Assembly (NCBI RefSeq): GCF_000496835.1 | Contig: NZ_KI543237.1 | Span: 846,641-910,640, forward strand | Length of the DNA stretch: 64,000 bases | Source: Thalassobacillus devorans MSP14 | GTDB taxonomy: Bacteria > Bacillota > Bacilli > Bacillales > Halobacillaceae | Direction: 5' to 3' | Shown here: positions 25,865-34,929 of the stretch, piece after piece | Layout: every line of letters begins with the position of its first letter | How positions within the stretch are numbered: position 1 is the stretch's first letter | Position numbers and translations under genes: made by a program | The notes under the pieces: model-generated | The model's database searches: none | Seen by the model: only the letters and a program-made list of their open reading frames with translations | Told to the model about the DNA's origin: nothing

Positions 25865-26900
25865 TGTCCTCACCTTCCTTTAACGCCGGGACTTTCACTT
25901 CCAGCCTGGTCCCTTGCCCTTCAATACTGACTAATTTAAACGTTCCTCCTACCTCATACGCTCGTTCTTGCATATTCTGTAATCCGTAGGAACTCGATTT
26001 TGCCTGTTCGACATCAAACCCGATCCCATCATCCACAATGCGCAGGATGACAAGCCTATCGCGCTCAATCAACAGGACATGCAATTTATCCGCTTTGGCA
26101 TGTCTCAGTGTGTTTGATATAGATTCCTGCAGAATACGGAAGAGTTGGTCTTCCACACCTTTATCGAGTTTCAGATCTTCAATATTCCATTCTATGGTCA
26201 TCGGCACTTTTTGCGTGAGTTCTGAGAGCAGCTCTTCCACACCTTCCCGGATTGACTTCCCTTTTAAAGCTACCGGCCTTAAGTGAAGCAGCAACGCACG
26301 CATTTCAAGCTGGGATTGGTGAATCATTTTCTCAACCATAGCCAGCTGCTTTTTAATAGCGGTATGCTCCGTCCTGTCCCCTTCATTTATTGCTGACATC
26401 ATCATCGAGGCAGCAAACAGCTGCTGGCTTACGGAATCATGCAATTCCCGCGCCAGCCGGTTACGTTCCTGAACGACTACCTCCTGGAGGCTTTTCTCCC
26501 GTTCATTCGTTCTTTCCGTCGCCAGGCGCTGGGAAAGTTCGACCTGTTTATTCATTTTTTCTTCTAATTGCGCCAGATGTTTCTCAATATCTATGATTTC
26601 CTGAATCGTTTCATTTTCTGGCTCAGAACGTTTCTGCCCCTTCACCAGCTCATTCAGCTGACGATCAATGCCATGGAGCTTTCTGCGCCAAAACCAGCCG
26701 TAGACGACACCGATAATCAGGCCAATAATGATAGGGACGCTAACCACCAGCATGAAATAAGGAAAATCAAACACTTCCACTTCCCATAGGTTTTTCCAGT
26801 TTTCCAAAGGAAAAGCTAAAAAAGTAGTTCCTGCAATGATGGCTGCGATCAATATACTAAAGAGTACTGCCGATAAGATTTGGCGCACGATCATATTCAT
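25857..26900 (-). CDS. liaS: Sensor histidine kinase LiaS (VraS)
   Basis: 347 residues. Two membrane helices (about 9-29 and 48-70) flank a very short extracellular loop, the intramembrane-sensing layout. A coiled segment (95-140) leads to the HisKA_3 box with H154 in [19 protein letters not shown], then the HATPase domain with N-box [18 protein letters not shown] and DDGIGFD. It overlaps liaF upstream and liaR downstream, so the three are translationally coupled. Confidence 0.94.
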   Translation of the reverse strand: MNMIVRQILSAVLFSILIAAIIAGTTFLAFPLENWKNLWEVEVFDFPYFMLVVSVPIIIGLIIGVVYGWFWRRKLHGIDRQLNELVKGQKRSEPENETIQEIIDIEKHLAQLEEKMNKQVELSQRLATERTNEREKSLQEVVVQERNRLARELHDSVSQQLFAASMMMSAINEGDRTEHTAIKKQLAMVEKMIHQSQLEMRALLLHLRPVALKGKSIREGVEELLSELTQKVPMTIEWNIEDLKLDKGVEDQLFRILQESISNTLRHAKADKLHVLLIERDRLVILRIVDDGIGFDVEQAKSSSYGLQNMQERAYEVGGTFKLVSIEGQGTRLEVKVPALKEGEDND

Positions 26901-27619
26901 ATGCGCTTCACCTCGATATTACCGGAAAATAATGTGGTGATGATTTTCACCTGAGGATGATTGGATCCGTATCCTTCTGTCCGATAAGCAAGCTGCTGGT
27001 TGATCAGTTTAGTATGATGGTTATCAAAAACAATGGCACGCCCCAACACAGCGCTGTGGGAAATACTTACCTCCACTTCGTATGGGACATAAATTTCAAT
27101 GTTCCCTATCAGATGACGGATGGAAATAACAGCTGTATCTTCGTGGGGAAGTACGGTATTACTCAAGTCAACGACGCGATCTCCAAACGCTCCATGAATA
27201 TTGATATCCTGCCATTGATAAGTCGTATCCTTTGTTTTCTGGTCACCAAAAAAGTTATGTCGAAACAGAGGTTCTACCTTATATAAAGGTTCCCTCGCAT
27301 CAGACCATTCAGGCTTCAAATAAGCCGCTTCCTTTTTCGACCGGGAGTAATGAAACAAAAATAATATAAGACCTGCTACAATCAGGAATCGTACTGCCAT
27401 CATATTAAGAATCGTAAAGGTGAGGCTGACCGCTCCTACCCAAAAAACTACTTTGGCCCATAACCGAGTGTATTTTTTCCAGCCCAAGTACATCAATAAA
27501 CCTGAAAAAAGCACAGAAAAAATCAATTCACCGTTGAAAAAAACGATTTCAAGTACAAAAAGGAAGACACCGATGATGATGAGCCAATTCAGTGTATCTG
27601 TATTCAAACGTTGCAGCAT
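26897..27619 (-). CDS. liaF: LiaF, membrane inhibitor of the LiaRS system
   Basis: 240 residues. The first 95 hold four closely spaced hydrophobic segments; the C-terminal half (about 125-240) is the LiaF beta-solenoid-like domain with FFGDQKTKDTTYQWQDINIHGAFGDRVVDLSNTVLP and the HLIGNIEIYVPYEVEV repeat. In B. subtilis LiaF keeps LiaS silent without stress. It overlaps liaS by 4 bases. Confidence 0.92.
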   Translation of the reverse strand: MLQRLNTDTLNWLIIIGVFLFVLEIVFFNGELIFSVLFSGLLMYLGWKKYTRLWAKVVFWVGAVSLTFTILNMMAVRFLIVAGLILFLFHYSRSKKEAAYLKPEWSDAREPLYKVEPLFRHNFFGDQKTKDTTYQWQDINIHGAFGDRVVDLSNTVLPHEDTAVISIRHLIGNIEIYVPYEVEVSISHSAVLGRAIVFDNHHTKLINQQLAYRTEGYGSNHPQVKIITTLFSGNIEVKRI

Positions 27620-27693
27620 CAGCGGCTCCTCCTTTCATTGATTATGTAGCAAAAAATTGAACGCTTTTCTTAAGGTTTATTTTCTTAAAGTCT

Positions 27694-27720
27694 AAAAAGA
27701 CGCAATACCTGCGCCTTTTT
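27694..27720 (-). terminator. Intra-operon terminator between liaH and liaF
   Basis: Minus strand AAAAAGGCGCA pairs with TGCGTCTTTTT across a 5-base loop (one mismatch). It would let liaI-liaH mRNA be far more abundant than liaF-liaS-liaR. Confidence 0.75.
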
Positions 27721-27734
27721 AGAATATCATGTTT

Positions 27735-28379
27735 TTAGTGATTCGCTGTAGCATTTTCTTGTTCCTGCATTTGCTTTTCCAGTTGAGCGATTTTACTGTC
27801 AAACGTATTGCGATAATAAGCACTATTCACTTTATATTCCAGATTATCGATGTAATGCTCCATTTCATTAAAACGATTATAGGAATTTTCTGATGTGTGC
27901 TCGATAACATGGTTCATTTTATGATGAGCCCGGGCGACATTCTCCCTCCCCATTAATTCCATACGTTTCAGATGCATATCCTTTAATCGGTGTTTCATAT
28001 CTTCATATTTTTGTTCCAATTCTTCTAGCTGATGCACAGCTTCCTGTCGGGAGGTTTTCATCCGTTCTGCACGCTCATGGTATTCCCGGTATTCTTTCAT
28101 GGCAAATTCGTACATATCTTCTTCCCCTGCACGTTTGGCAATGTCAGCCTGTTTTTGACGTTTTTCAGCCATGTCCTGAGCTTTTATCTGTTCCCGCGCA
28201 AACTCTTGTTTTAATTTATGCTGGCGTTCCACCAGCACTCTCACTTTTTCCGTTTCCTGTTCACTTTGACGCAAATATTGATTCAAAACAGCCATCGGAT
28301 TCTTTTGTTCCTTCTTATCCAATAATTCATGGAAATCAGCAGTAATTGAATCTTTCATACGTTCGAATAAATTAGCCAT
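27735..28379 (-). CDS. liaH: LiaH, PspA/IM30-family membrane stress protein
   Basis: 214 residues, almost wholly helical and charged, with long coiled coils over residues 25-160 and 165-210. The N-terminus MANLFERMKDSITADFHELLDKKEQKNPMAVLNQYLRQSEQETEKV is the PspA_IM30 signature. It forms large rings that shield the membrane under envelope stress. The ATG at 28379 lies 9 bases after AAGGAG; a GTG two codons upstream is less likely. It lies 18 bases after liaI. Confidence 0.93.
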   Translation of the reverse strand: MANLFERMKDSITADFHELLDKKEQKNPMAVLNQYLRQSEQETEKVRVLVERQHKLKQEFAREQIKAQDMAEKRQKQADIAKRAGEEDMYEFAMKEYREYHERAERMKTSRQEAVHQLEELEQKYEDMKHRLKDMHLKRMELMGRENVARAHHKMNHVIEHTSENSYNRFNEMEHYIDNLEYKVNSAYYRNTFDSKIAQLEKQMQEQENATANH

Positions 28380-28397
28380 GTACACTCTCTCCTTTGG

Positions 28398-28760
28398 TTA
28401 GTAATTTTTCATTTCCGCCCATTGCTTTTCAAAATTCGTGAACGGATCCTCTTTTTTTGAGGGTTCGATTGTCTCGTCATCAAGCTTTTCGTCATGCCAA
28501 TGCTTATAAATTACATACAAGGCATATGCGGCACCAACACCTATAACCGCGTAAATGTTAGCAAATGCAATGCTTAGGATAAGCAGGCCTGCTATCACCC
28601 ATCCGATTTTACCTGCTGTAGAATCGCTCTTGATGAATTGCCTGAATACGATATACAACAGCCATACGCTTACCCCAAGCAAAACCATCGGTCCAAGATT
28701 AGCCAGTAATACCAACAGAGCGATCAGCCCTGCAATAAACAACATAAACTTTTTCATCAT
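28398..28760 (-). CDS. liaI: LiaI-like small membrane protein, anchor for LiaH
   Basis: 120 residues with four short hydrophobic segments (about 3-20, 22-43, 52-68, 70-86) and a charged cytoplasmic tail ending in PFTNFEKQWAEMKNY. B. subtilis LiaI (126 residues) docks LiaH rings at the membrane. Tandem ATG codons follow AAGGAGG; the second (28757) has slightly better spacing. First gene of the operon. There is no liaG between liaH and liaF. Confidence 0.82.
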   Translation of the reverse strand: MMKKFMLFIAGLIALLVLLANLGPMVLLGVSVWLLYIVFRQFIKSDSTAGKIGWVIAGLLILSIAFANIYAVIGVGAAYALYVIYKHWHDEKLDDETIEPSKKEDPFTNFEKQWAEMKNY

Positions 28761-28820
28761 CCTGCCTCCTTTCTGCTATCTTGACTTCATCTTACCTTGT
28801 AAATCGATGGTTAATAATGA

Positions 28821-28853
28821 GCCTAAGCTATATTTCCATATAAGACCTCAGGC
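28821..28853. promoter_or_regulatory. Imperfect inverted repeat upstream of liaI
   Basis: GCCTAAG and CTCAGGC (6 of 7 pair) around TATA-rich sequence, 61-93 bases before the liaI start. It is a candidate LiaR site by position only. Confidence 0.35.
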
Positions 28854-29042
28854 GTATTATTTTTTATAAATTTTTCAAATAGCTCTGGTCATATAAAACA
28901 TAATTGTGTTAATATACATATTATCGCATATTTATTCTGTTATTGGTTTCGGTTTGCCAATGGTAGAATCCGCTTTATTGTTCATACCTCAGGAATAGCA
29001 CTGCATAAATATAAATTTAAAGGAAGAGAGGAGAAATGGTTA

Positions 29043-30068
29043 ATGGTTCAGGAACAGGCAGTTGCCAAACCAGCCAGCACGCTGTTTGGTAAAAGCTTTT
29101 TGACACTAAAAGATTTTTCAGAGACCGAAATAAACCATCTGATTGATAAGGCAAAAGATTTAAAAGCTAAAAAGAAAGCCGGTATCCCCCATCGCTATCT
29201 GGATGGACAAAATATCGCTATGTTATTCGAAAAGCCTTCGACCCGGACACGATGTGCTTTTACGGTCGCATGTAATGACCTGGGGGCCCGGGCTGAATAC
29301 TTAGGGAAGAACGATATTCAGCTCGGAAAAAAGGAATCGGTTCGGGATACAGCCAAAGTACTTGGGAGTATGTTTGATGGAATAGAATTTCGGGGGTTCA
29401 GCCACCAGACAGTCGAGGAATTGTCAGCCCATGCAGGGGTGCCCGTATGGAATGGGCTGACAGATCTCTATCATCCCACTCAGGTGCTTGCTGACTTTTT
29501 AACCATTAAAGAACAAGCCGGACATTTGAAAGGGATCACGTTTGTTTATATCGGTGATGGACGGAATAATGTGGCCAATAGCCTGTTGATCGGCGGCGCA
29601 AAAGTTGGGATGGACATACGGATTTGTTCCCCTGAAGCACTTTTCCCAGAAGAGTCGATTGTCCAATATGCCAATCAGACCGCAAAGCAGACAGGTGGCA
29701 AAGTGACTGTCACATCCAATATCGATGAAGCTGTTGCTGGCGCAGATGTTCTTTATACCGATGTATGGGTATCAATGGGGGAAGAAGATCAATTCGAAGA
29801 ACGAATCAAACTGCTTCACCCTTACCAGGTCAATCAAACGATGGTGGAGAAAACGAATAATAAAGGTGTCATCTTTCTCCACTGTCTGCCGGCTTTTCAT
29901 GATTTAGAAACAGCAGTGGGAAAAGAAATCCATAAAAAATTCGGATTATCCGAAATGGAAGTAACAGATGACGTTTTCCGCAGCAGGCATTCCTTCGTTT
30001 TCACCCAGGCAGAAAACCGCCTGCACACCATCAAAGCACTGATAGCAGCAACCAACCAAAAAGCATAG
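29043..30068 (+). CDS. argF: Ornithine carbamoyltransferase
   Basis: 341 residues. It makes citrulline from ornithine and carbamoyl phosphate. The carbamoyl phosphate loop STRTR is at 66-70, the second signature in [12 protein letters not shown], the ornithine loop in DVWVSMGEE and [10 protein letters not shown] near the C-terminus. It is longer than the roughly 319-residue ArgF of B. subtilis and resembles the long type, which includes catabolic ArcB enzymes; no arcA, arcC or other arg gene is adjacent, so direction cannot be decided. GAGGAG lies 9 bases before the ATG. Confidence 0.93.
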   Translation: MVQEQAVAKPASTLFGKSFLTLKDFSETEINHLIDKAKDLKAKKKAGIPHRYLDGQNIAMLFEKPSTRTRCAFTVACNDLGARAEYLGKNDIQLGKKESVRDTAKVLGSMFDGIEFRGFSHQTVEELSAHAGVPVWNGLTDLYHPTQVLADFLTIKEQAGHLKGITFVYIGDGRNNVANSLLIGGAKVGMDIRICSPEALFPEESIVQYANQTAKQTGGKVTVTSNIDEAVAGADVLYTDVWVSMGEEDQFEERIKLLHPYQVNQTMVEKTNNKGVIFLHCLPAFHDLETAVGKEIHKKFGLSEMEVTDDVFRSRHSFVFTQAENRLHTIKALIAATNQKA

Positions 30069-30140
30069 TTTATTTTGAGTGTCAGGGAGCGGTTACGTAC
30101 TTAACATGGCTATATTCTGATTTAACCCTCCCTGCATGCC

Positions 30141-30184
30141 AAAAAAAGCGGATTACCTCTCGTGAAGGTAATCCGCTTTTTATT
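30141..30184. terminator. Bidirectional terminator after the carbamoyltransferase gene
   Basis: AAAAAGCGGATTACCT pairs with AGGTAATCCGCTTTTT, a long perfect stem with A and T runs on both sides, between converging genes. Confidence 0.93.
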
Positions 30185-31283
30185 ATTCTATGATCTGTAA
30201 TTCTTTCGGAAACTTTGTTAATGTCTCATAACCGTCCTTTGTAATCAATACATCATCTTCAATCCTGACCCCGCCTATTGCCGGATCATAGATGCCAGGC
30301 TCAATGGTGTAGACCATCCCTTCTTTCAATTTCCCATCATTCAAGTGGCTCATCGAAGGAAATTCATGCACACTGATACCCATCCCATGCCCGATGCGAT
30401 GCGGGAATTTGTCACCATAACCTGCAGATTCTATAATATTCCGGGCAGTCTGATCCAAATCCCCGATTCTCGACCCTGGCTTACTTATTTCCAAGGAAGC
30501 TTTCTGGGCTTCTAACACCGTTTCATAAATTTCTTTTTGTTTAGCATTGGCAGATTGGTAGACAAACGTACGTGTAATATCAGAAGTATAACCTTCAAGC
30601 ACGACTCCTAAATCAAATAATACGAAATCACCTTCTTGAAGCTTGCGGTCGCCAGGAGACCCATGAGGCTGCCCGGACTTTTCGCCGAATAATACCATAG
30701 TGGAAAACGACATTTCACGGACGCCTTTTTTCTTGAGCTCATATTCGATTTTCGCAAGCACTTCCATTTCGGAAATTCCTGCCTGCAGAGCTTCTACACC
30801 TGCTTTCACACCGTAATCAGCCAGTTCAGCGGCACGACGGATAATATCTATTTCGGAGGCATCTTTGATCACACGCATCTCATTCAATATACCGGAAACG
30901 TCAACGATCTCCTGTTCCGGAAATAATTTTAATAACGATTCTGTTCTGCCATAGGATAGAACATCCTTTTCGATACCTAAAACGGATAGGCTGGTCTTTC
31001 CTTTTTCATTTAATGAGTCCCCTAACATGGCCCAAGGATCTTCATGATCAGCATAGCCGATTACTTCATATTGCCATCCAGTTTGACGCAGCTGTCCGCT
31101 TTCCATTGCAGGAACGATGGCTACCGGTTCCGCTTCCGGAAACACCATCAAACCTATCAGACGCTCATGTGGATCCGTATGAAATCCACTTAGATAAAAG
31201 AAATTCTCCTTCCCGTTAATAAAAGCTGCATCCATGCCAGCTTCTTTTAAATGCTGTCCCACTTTCTGCAAACGTCGCTTCAT
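30183..31283 (-). CDS. Xaa-Pro peptidase of the M24 family
   Basis: 366 residues from ATG at 31283 (AAGGAG 8 bases upstream). Creatinase-like N-terminal domain (1-130), then the pita-bread catalytic domain with all five metal ligands: the two Asp of FDLGVVLEGYTSDITRTF, His in HRIGHGMGISVHE, Glu in YTIEPGIY and Glu in GVRIEDDVL. It removes N-terminal residues before proline or cleaves Xaa-Pro dipeptides in the cytoplasm; aminopeptidase and prolidase activity cannot be told apart here. Confidence 0.9.
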   Translation of the reverse strand: MKRRLQKVGQHLKEAGMDAAFINGKENFFYLSGFHTDPHERLIGLMVFPEAEPVAIVPAMESGQLRQTGWQYEVIGYADHEDPWAMLGDSLNEKGKTSLSVLGIEKDVLSYGRTESLLKLFPEQEIVDVSGILNEMRVIKDASEIDIIRRAAELADYGVKAGVEALQAGISEMEVLAKIEYELKKKGVREMSFSTMVLFGEKSGQPHGSPGDRKLQEGDFVLFDLGVVLEGYTSDITRTFVYQSANAKQKEIYETVLEAQKASLEISKPGSRIGDLDQTARNIIESAGYGDKFPHRIGHGMGISVHEFPSMSHLNDGKLKEGMVYTIEPGIYDPAIGGVRIEDDVLITKDGYETLTKFPKELQIIE

Positions 31284-31436
31284 CCTGCCCACTCCTTCTA
31301 TGTACTTTCTTCTATAATAGCGGAAAATACTAAGTCTGAAAAATTAGTGAAACTTGGCTTATAGCAAATTCCTTATGGTGAAAAGCCGCTTCTTTTACTT
31401 TAACCCTTTAACAAAGTTTAACCTTCTTAAAGGATA

Positions 31437-31470
31437 AGAAAAGCTGACCGAAAGAATGGTCAGCTTTTCT
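31437..31470. terminator. Hairpin terminator downstream of the frameshifted gene
   Basis: AAAAGCTGACC pairs with GGTCAGCTTTT, with T-rich sequence on both sides. It serves the minus-strand gene ending at 31500. Confidence 0.8.
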
Positions 31471-31499
31471 CTGTTCACTATCCCGCCATCAAAAACCTG

Positions 31500-31933
31500 T
31501 TATAACAGGTTTTTCATACTCTCGCCTATCTCTCTGAAATCATTCATCACCTTCATAAGCGAAGAATCAGCAAATTCCTTCCTGTCGATCCCCTCTTCAC
31601 TCCATTCCGTCATCCCCTGTTGGAACTCCTGCTTGAACTGTTCACCCAAAGATAACAGCTTATCCTTCACCTCTTGAATATACGTCGGTATTTCGGTCTC
31701 TGTCACCTTTTGCTTAGTAGTATCATAAGCATTTTCTAAATAAGTCAGTATATTAGTTTCTTGTAAACTTTCTTTAGATTTTTCATAGGCTCCTATAAAA
31801 ATTGCTCCACTTCCTGGACAACCTTCTCCCCGTCTTCGCTGTAACTACTAGAAGCTTGGACGATCCCTACTTGGCTGTATGCGGTCAGAAGTGAAGCCGT
31901 GAAAAACAAGACGAACATTTTTTTCAAATTCAT
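31500..31933 (-). pseudogene. Small secreted protein gene broken by a single-base frameshift
   Basis: On the minus strand an ATG at 31933 after GGGAGGA starts a signal peptide (MNLKKMFVLFFTASLLTAYS) and a short mature part, and stops at TAG (31793-31795). A second frame continues at once as IGAYEKSKESLQETN and on to the 31500 stop, with helical, acidic sequence. The shift falls at a run of five T (31797-31801 on the plus strand); one more T would restore a 144-residue secreted protein. It is either a recent inactivation, phase variation in a homopolymer, or a sequencing error. Family not recognised. Confidence 0.72.
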
Positions 31934-31950
31934 TCCTCCCAGATGTATTA

Positions 31951-32331
31951 CTATTGTTGAGGGACGTGGAACTCAATGATATGACCATCGGGATCACAGC
32001 AGAAAATTTGAGCAAAACCACTGGTACTATTGGGCTTCTCTTTTATTTCAATTTCACTGGCTTTCAAGTGTGCCGCTGTCTCCTGATAGCTGTCCACTCG
32101 GAATGCGACATGGTTCCCTCTTGTATCAATATGACGACCAGGGTTGTAGATAAACCCGGGATCCTCGATTAAATGCAGCTGTTTATACTCCCCGATCCGG
32201 TACCACGCACCCGCAAATGAGAAATTGGGTCTGTCTTCTTCCACTAACCCTAGTACTTCTCCATAAAAACGCTTCGCTTTTTCCAAATCACTTGTCTTTA
32301 AACTGATATGATGAATCATTGCCAGTTTCAT
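31951..32331 (-). CDS. VOC (glyoxalase-fold) family protein
   Basis: 126 residues, one VOC domain of two beta-alpha-beta-beta-beta repeats: MIHHISLKTSDLEKAKRFYGEVLGL and RGNHVAFRVDSYQETAAHLKA, with metal-ligand positions His (MIHHISL), Glu/His in QLHLIE, His in GNHVAF and Glu in GHIIEFHVP. Such proteins are glyoxalase-like or fosfomycin-resistance-like thiol transferases; the substrate is unknown. The ATG at 32331 follows AAGGAGAG by 5 bases. No terminator separates it from the frameshifted gene downstream. Confidence 0.85.
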   Translation of the reverse strand: MKLAMIHHISLKTSDLEKAKRFYGEVLGLVEEDRPNFSFAGAWYRIGEYKQLHLIEDPGFIYNPGRHIDTRGNHVAFRVDSYQETAAHLKASEIEIKEKPNSTSGFAQIFCCDPDGHIIEFHVPQQ

Positions 32332-32496
32332 ATATTCTCTCCTTTTCATGTTACATTACTGATGAATTTTTATAAAACAAACCGTCTCTAATTAAATCGA
32401 CATTCCTGTGACACATGTTTTCATCATGTCATGCTTCCGATATAATAAGGTGGTCATAGTGCTAATGATAGTATTTATTTTAGTAGGAGGAGTATT

Positions 32497-32898
32497 ATGG
32501 ATCGTACGCGTTTTCTAGTTCGTGTTTCAGCAATATATGCTTTGATAGGTGCATTTATCGGATCCCATATGGCTGGCGCAGGAGGTTATGAATTCAGAGC
32601 AGTTCACGCCCACATCCTTGTTGTCGGTTGGTTATCGCTATTTTCTTTTGCCATCTATTATAAAGTTTTCCCCATCCCCAAAAAATCAGTGCTTGCAACT
32701 ACTCAGGTATGGACAGCTTTCATCGGGTCGATTGGACTGACAGCAGGAATGTGGCTCTATTACGTCAAACCTTTCGGGGACATGAACACTTTCAATCTCA
32801 TCTTTTTCATTGTGGGCGGATCAATTTTAATGCTTTCCTTCATTGTGTTCGCCATTATGACGTTTGTCCAGGGAAACTATATTTCAGAAGATAACTGA
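32497..32898 (+). CDS. Small four-helix membrane protein resembling heme-copper oxidase subunit I
   Basis: 133 residues with four membrane helices (about 8-27, 38-57, 68-86, 98-122). The motif RAVHAHILVVGWLSLFSFAIYY in helix 2 has the His pattern of the heme-ligand region in cytochrome oxidase subunit I and NorB. The rest of that large subunit is missing, so the protein is a stand-alone module, perhaps heme-binding. Function unknown. AGGAGGAG precedes the ATG. The next gene starts 20 bases later, so the two are probably co-transcribed. Confidence 0.7.
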   Translation: MDRTRFLVRVSAIYALIGAFIGSHMAGAGGYEFRAVHAHILVVGWLSLFSFAIYYKVFPIPKKSVLATTQVWTAFIGSIGLTAGMWLYYVKPFGDMNTFNLIFFIVGGSILMLSFIVFAIMTFVQGNYISEDN

Positions 32899-32917
32899 TA
32901 GGGAGGCAGGCACATTG

Positions 32918-33676
32918 ATGAAAAAAATTTCTTTTAAGAATTCCCGTCATTTGAATTTGATTGGTGAGTTGTATCCAGCTTCACAGGAGAGGATTGTCAT
33001 CATGTGCCACGGCTTCACTTCTGATAAATCTTTAAAAGGTAGATTCGACCGATTCTCCAAAGCCTTCCACCGGCATGGGTTCAGTGTATTGAAATTTGAT
33101 TTCAGCGGCTGCGGGGAAAGCGATGACGACCGAATCACCCTGCAGAAAGAAATAGATGATTTACAGGCAGCCATTTCTTATGTGAAAAACTTAGGTTTTA
33201 CGCGAATTGGCCTCTATGGTCACAGTCTTGGCAGCAGAGTCTGTCTGGAAAGTTTCACCGAAGGTGTCGAGGTTATCATGCTAAGCGGGGCCCTTACGGG
33301 GCCAATCAAATATGAGTGGACCGAACATTTCACGGAAGAACAGCTGGACGATGTGACAGTCCAAGGGTACCTTGTCGAAAAAACTCAAAGTCCTCACCGG
33401 GAGAATATTCAAATCGATCGTCAAATGCTCATGGATTTTGAAACGTGTAACCAACAAAAGCTCTTATCAAAAATCGACTGTCCCGTGTTGATTATCCATG
33501 GTGATGCAGACGAGGAAGAAGTAAAACTCTCCAACATTTCCAGACTAGGGATGAAATGGCTCCCTCCCCAGTCAAAGCTTGAAGTCATCCATGGCGCTAA
33601 TCATACATTTTTTGGCTACCTGAATAAAGTAGAAAGTTTGCTCACTGACTGGCTGGTAAAACACCTCGCTCCCTAA
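32918..33676 (+). CDS. Alpha/beta hydrolase (serine esterase-like)
   Basis: 252 residues. The nucleophile is the Ser of YGHSLGSRV, the acid the Asp of IIHGDADEEV-like sequence and the base the His of GANHTFFGY; the oxyanion region is MCHGFTSDKS. It has the pattern of the bacterial BEM46/YtxM-like hydrolases of small esters or acyl groups. ATG at 32918 is 11 bases after GGGAGG; the TTG directly before it (32915) has better spacing. Confidence 0.85.
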   Translation: MKKISFKNSRHLNLIGELYPASQERIVIMCHGFTSDKSLKGRFDRFSKAFHRHGFSVLKFDFSGCGESDDDRITLQKEIDDLQAAISYVKNLGFTRIGLYGHSLGSRVCLESFTEGVEVIMLSGALTGPIKYEWTEHFTEEQLDDVTVQGYLVEKTQSPHRENIQIDRQMLMDFETCNQQKLLSKIDCPVLIIHGDADEEEVKLSNISRLGMKWLPPQSKLEVIHGANHTFFGYLNKVESLLTDWLVKHLAP

Positions 33677-33702
33677 ATAAAATGGATTCTACCCCCAGCC
33701 CA

Positions 33703-34767
33703 TCACTGATTAGTAACCTTAAACAAGCGATCATCGTCTGCTGCAGGAGAGCCTCGTCCATCAGTATTATTATTAATGAAATAAATATCCCCGTTTTCAA
33801 TCGTGACATCGCGGATTCGCCCATATTCATCCGTCATAACCATGGGTTCCAATTCATTCAAGTCCATGGTACGGAGAGCCTGCCCGCGCAGACTGGAAAT
33901 GTACAATCGATTATTTTCTATTGCCACTCCGGATGGGGCCCAGGTGTCGGTACCGGTATGGAAGATAGGCGTCACCATACCTTCTTGTTCTTCATCCCCT
34001 TTTATCACAGGCCAGCCATAATTACTCCCTGCTTCAATTTTGTTGATTTCATCATGAGCATTGGAACCATGCTCAGATGCATACATTTCCCCATTCTCTG
34101 TCCAGGCGATCCCTTGCGGATTACGATGTCCTAAAGTGTAGACGTAAGAATTTTCAAAAGGGTTATCCTCTGGTATGCTGCCATCCAAATTCATCCTGAG
34201 AATCTTTCCCGCCAGACTTCCCAATTGCTGGGCTGCACGTTGGTCCGAAGCATCGCCAGTCGTTATATACAGCTTGTTATCAGGACCAATTTTTATACGG
34301 CCGCCGTTATGAAAGCTGGAACCCGGTATACCCTCTATAATCACGTCAACCTCCCGCCATTGTCCATCTTCAAGACGTATGACAATCACCCGATTTTTCG
34401 TGGTGCCATCCTGTCGATAAGTATGATAAACATAAGCTTCTTTCGTTTCTGCAAAATCAGGACGGAGCTGGAAGCCGAGCAATCCGCCTTCACCTTGCTG
34501 GTGTATAGCCTTTTCAGTTATGACCTGCTGCCTTTTTTGCTTTGATTCCGCAGACCAGGTGACAATGTTTCCTTCTCGTTCCGTGATAAAAAATGTATCC
34601 CCGGCGATTTCAATATCCCACGGAGAATTCAAATTGGCAGTCAGCACTTCTATCTCAGACCTTTTCCCGTTATTTTTCTCAGGTGTCTTTGTCTCGGGTG
34701 ACTCATTATTTGATGAACACCCAGCAACCAGAATCAATGTCAGGAATAAAAGCAACAATTTGTACAT
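33703..34767 (-). CDS. PQQ-dependent sugar dehydrogenase-like lipoprotein
   Basis: 354 residues, lipoprotein with lipobox VAGC (Cys17) and a short Ser/Asn/Lys linker. The rest is a six-bladed beta propeller of the soluble aldose/sorbosone dehydrogenase family: LNSPWDIEIAGDTFFITEREGNI, EGGLLGFQLRPDF, the Ca/PQQ region GDASDQRAAQQLGSLAGKILRMNLDG, TLGHRNPQGIAWTENGEMYASEHG and NYGWP. It would oxidise sugars outside the membrane if PQQ is available; Bacillaceae generally do not make PQQ, so the cofactor source is open. It converges with the hydrolase gene. Confidence 0.88.
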   Translation of the reverse strand: MYKLLLLFLTLILVAGCSSNNESPETKTPEKNNGKRSEIEVLTANLNSPWDIEIAGDTFFITEREGNIVTWSAESKQKRQQVITEKAIHQQGEGGLLGFQLRPDFAETKEAYVYHTYRQDGTTKNRVIVIRLEDGQWREVDVIIEGIPGSSFHNGGRIKIGPDNKLYITTGDASDQRAAQQLGSLAGKILRMNLDGSIPEDNPFENSYVYTLGHRNPQGIAWTENGEMYASEHGSNAHDEINKIEAGSNYGWPVIKGDEEQEGMVTPIFHTGTDTWAPSGVAIENNRLYISSLRGQALRTMDLNELEPMVMTDEYGRIRDVTIENGDIYFINNNTDGRGSPAADDDRLFKVTNQ

Positions 34768-34833
34768 GATCCTCCCCCTTTCTTACTTCATTATACTTTT
34801 GGAAAATCGAATAGAAAGAAAGCTTCATTAATG

Positions 34834-34883
34834 ATAAAAACCAGTCGGCCATTGAAAGGGATAACTGACAGACTGGTTTTTAT
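34834..34883. terminator. Long-loop hairpin terminator
   Basis: ATAAAAACCAGTC pairs with GACTGGTTTTTAT across a 24-base loop. On the minus strand it would end transcripts reading from the membrane protein gene at 35161 through repeat C. Confidence 0.7.
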
Positions 34884-34929
34884 AGTGTTCTGTTATTTTT
34901 CAGAGTTGTTTTCACATTGCTCCCTTTAC

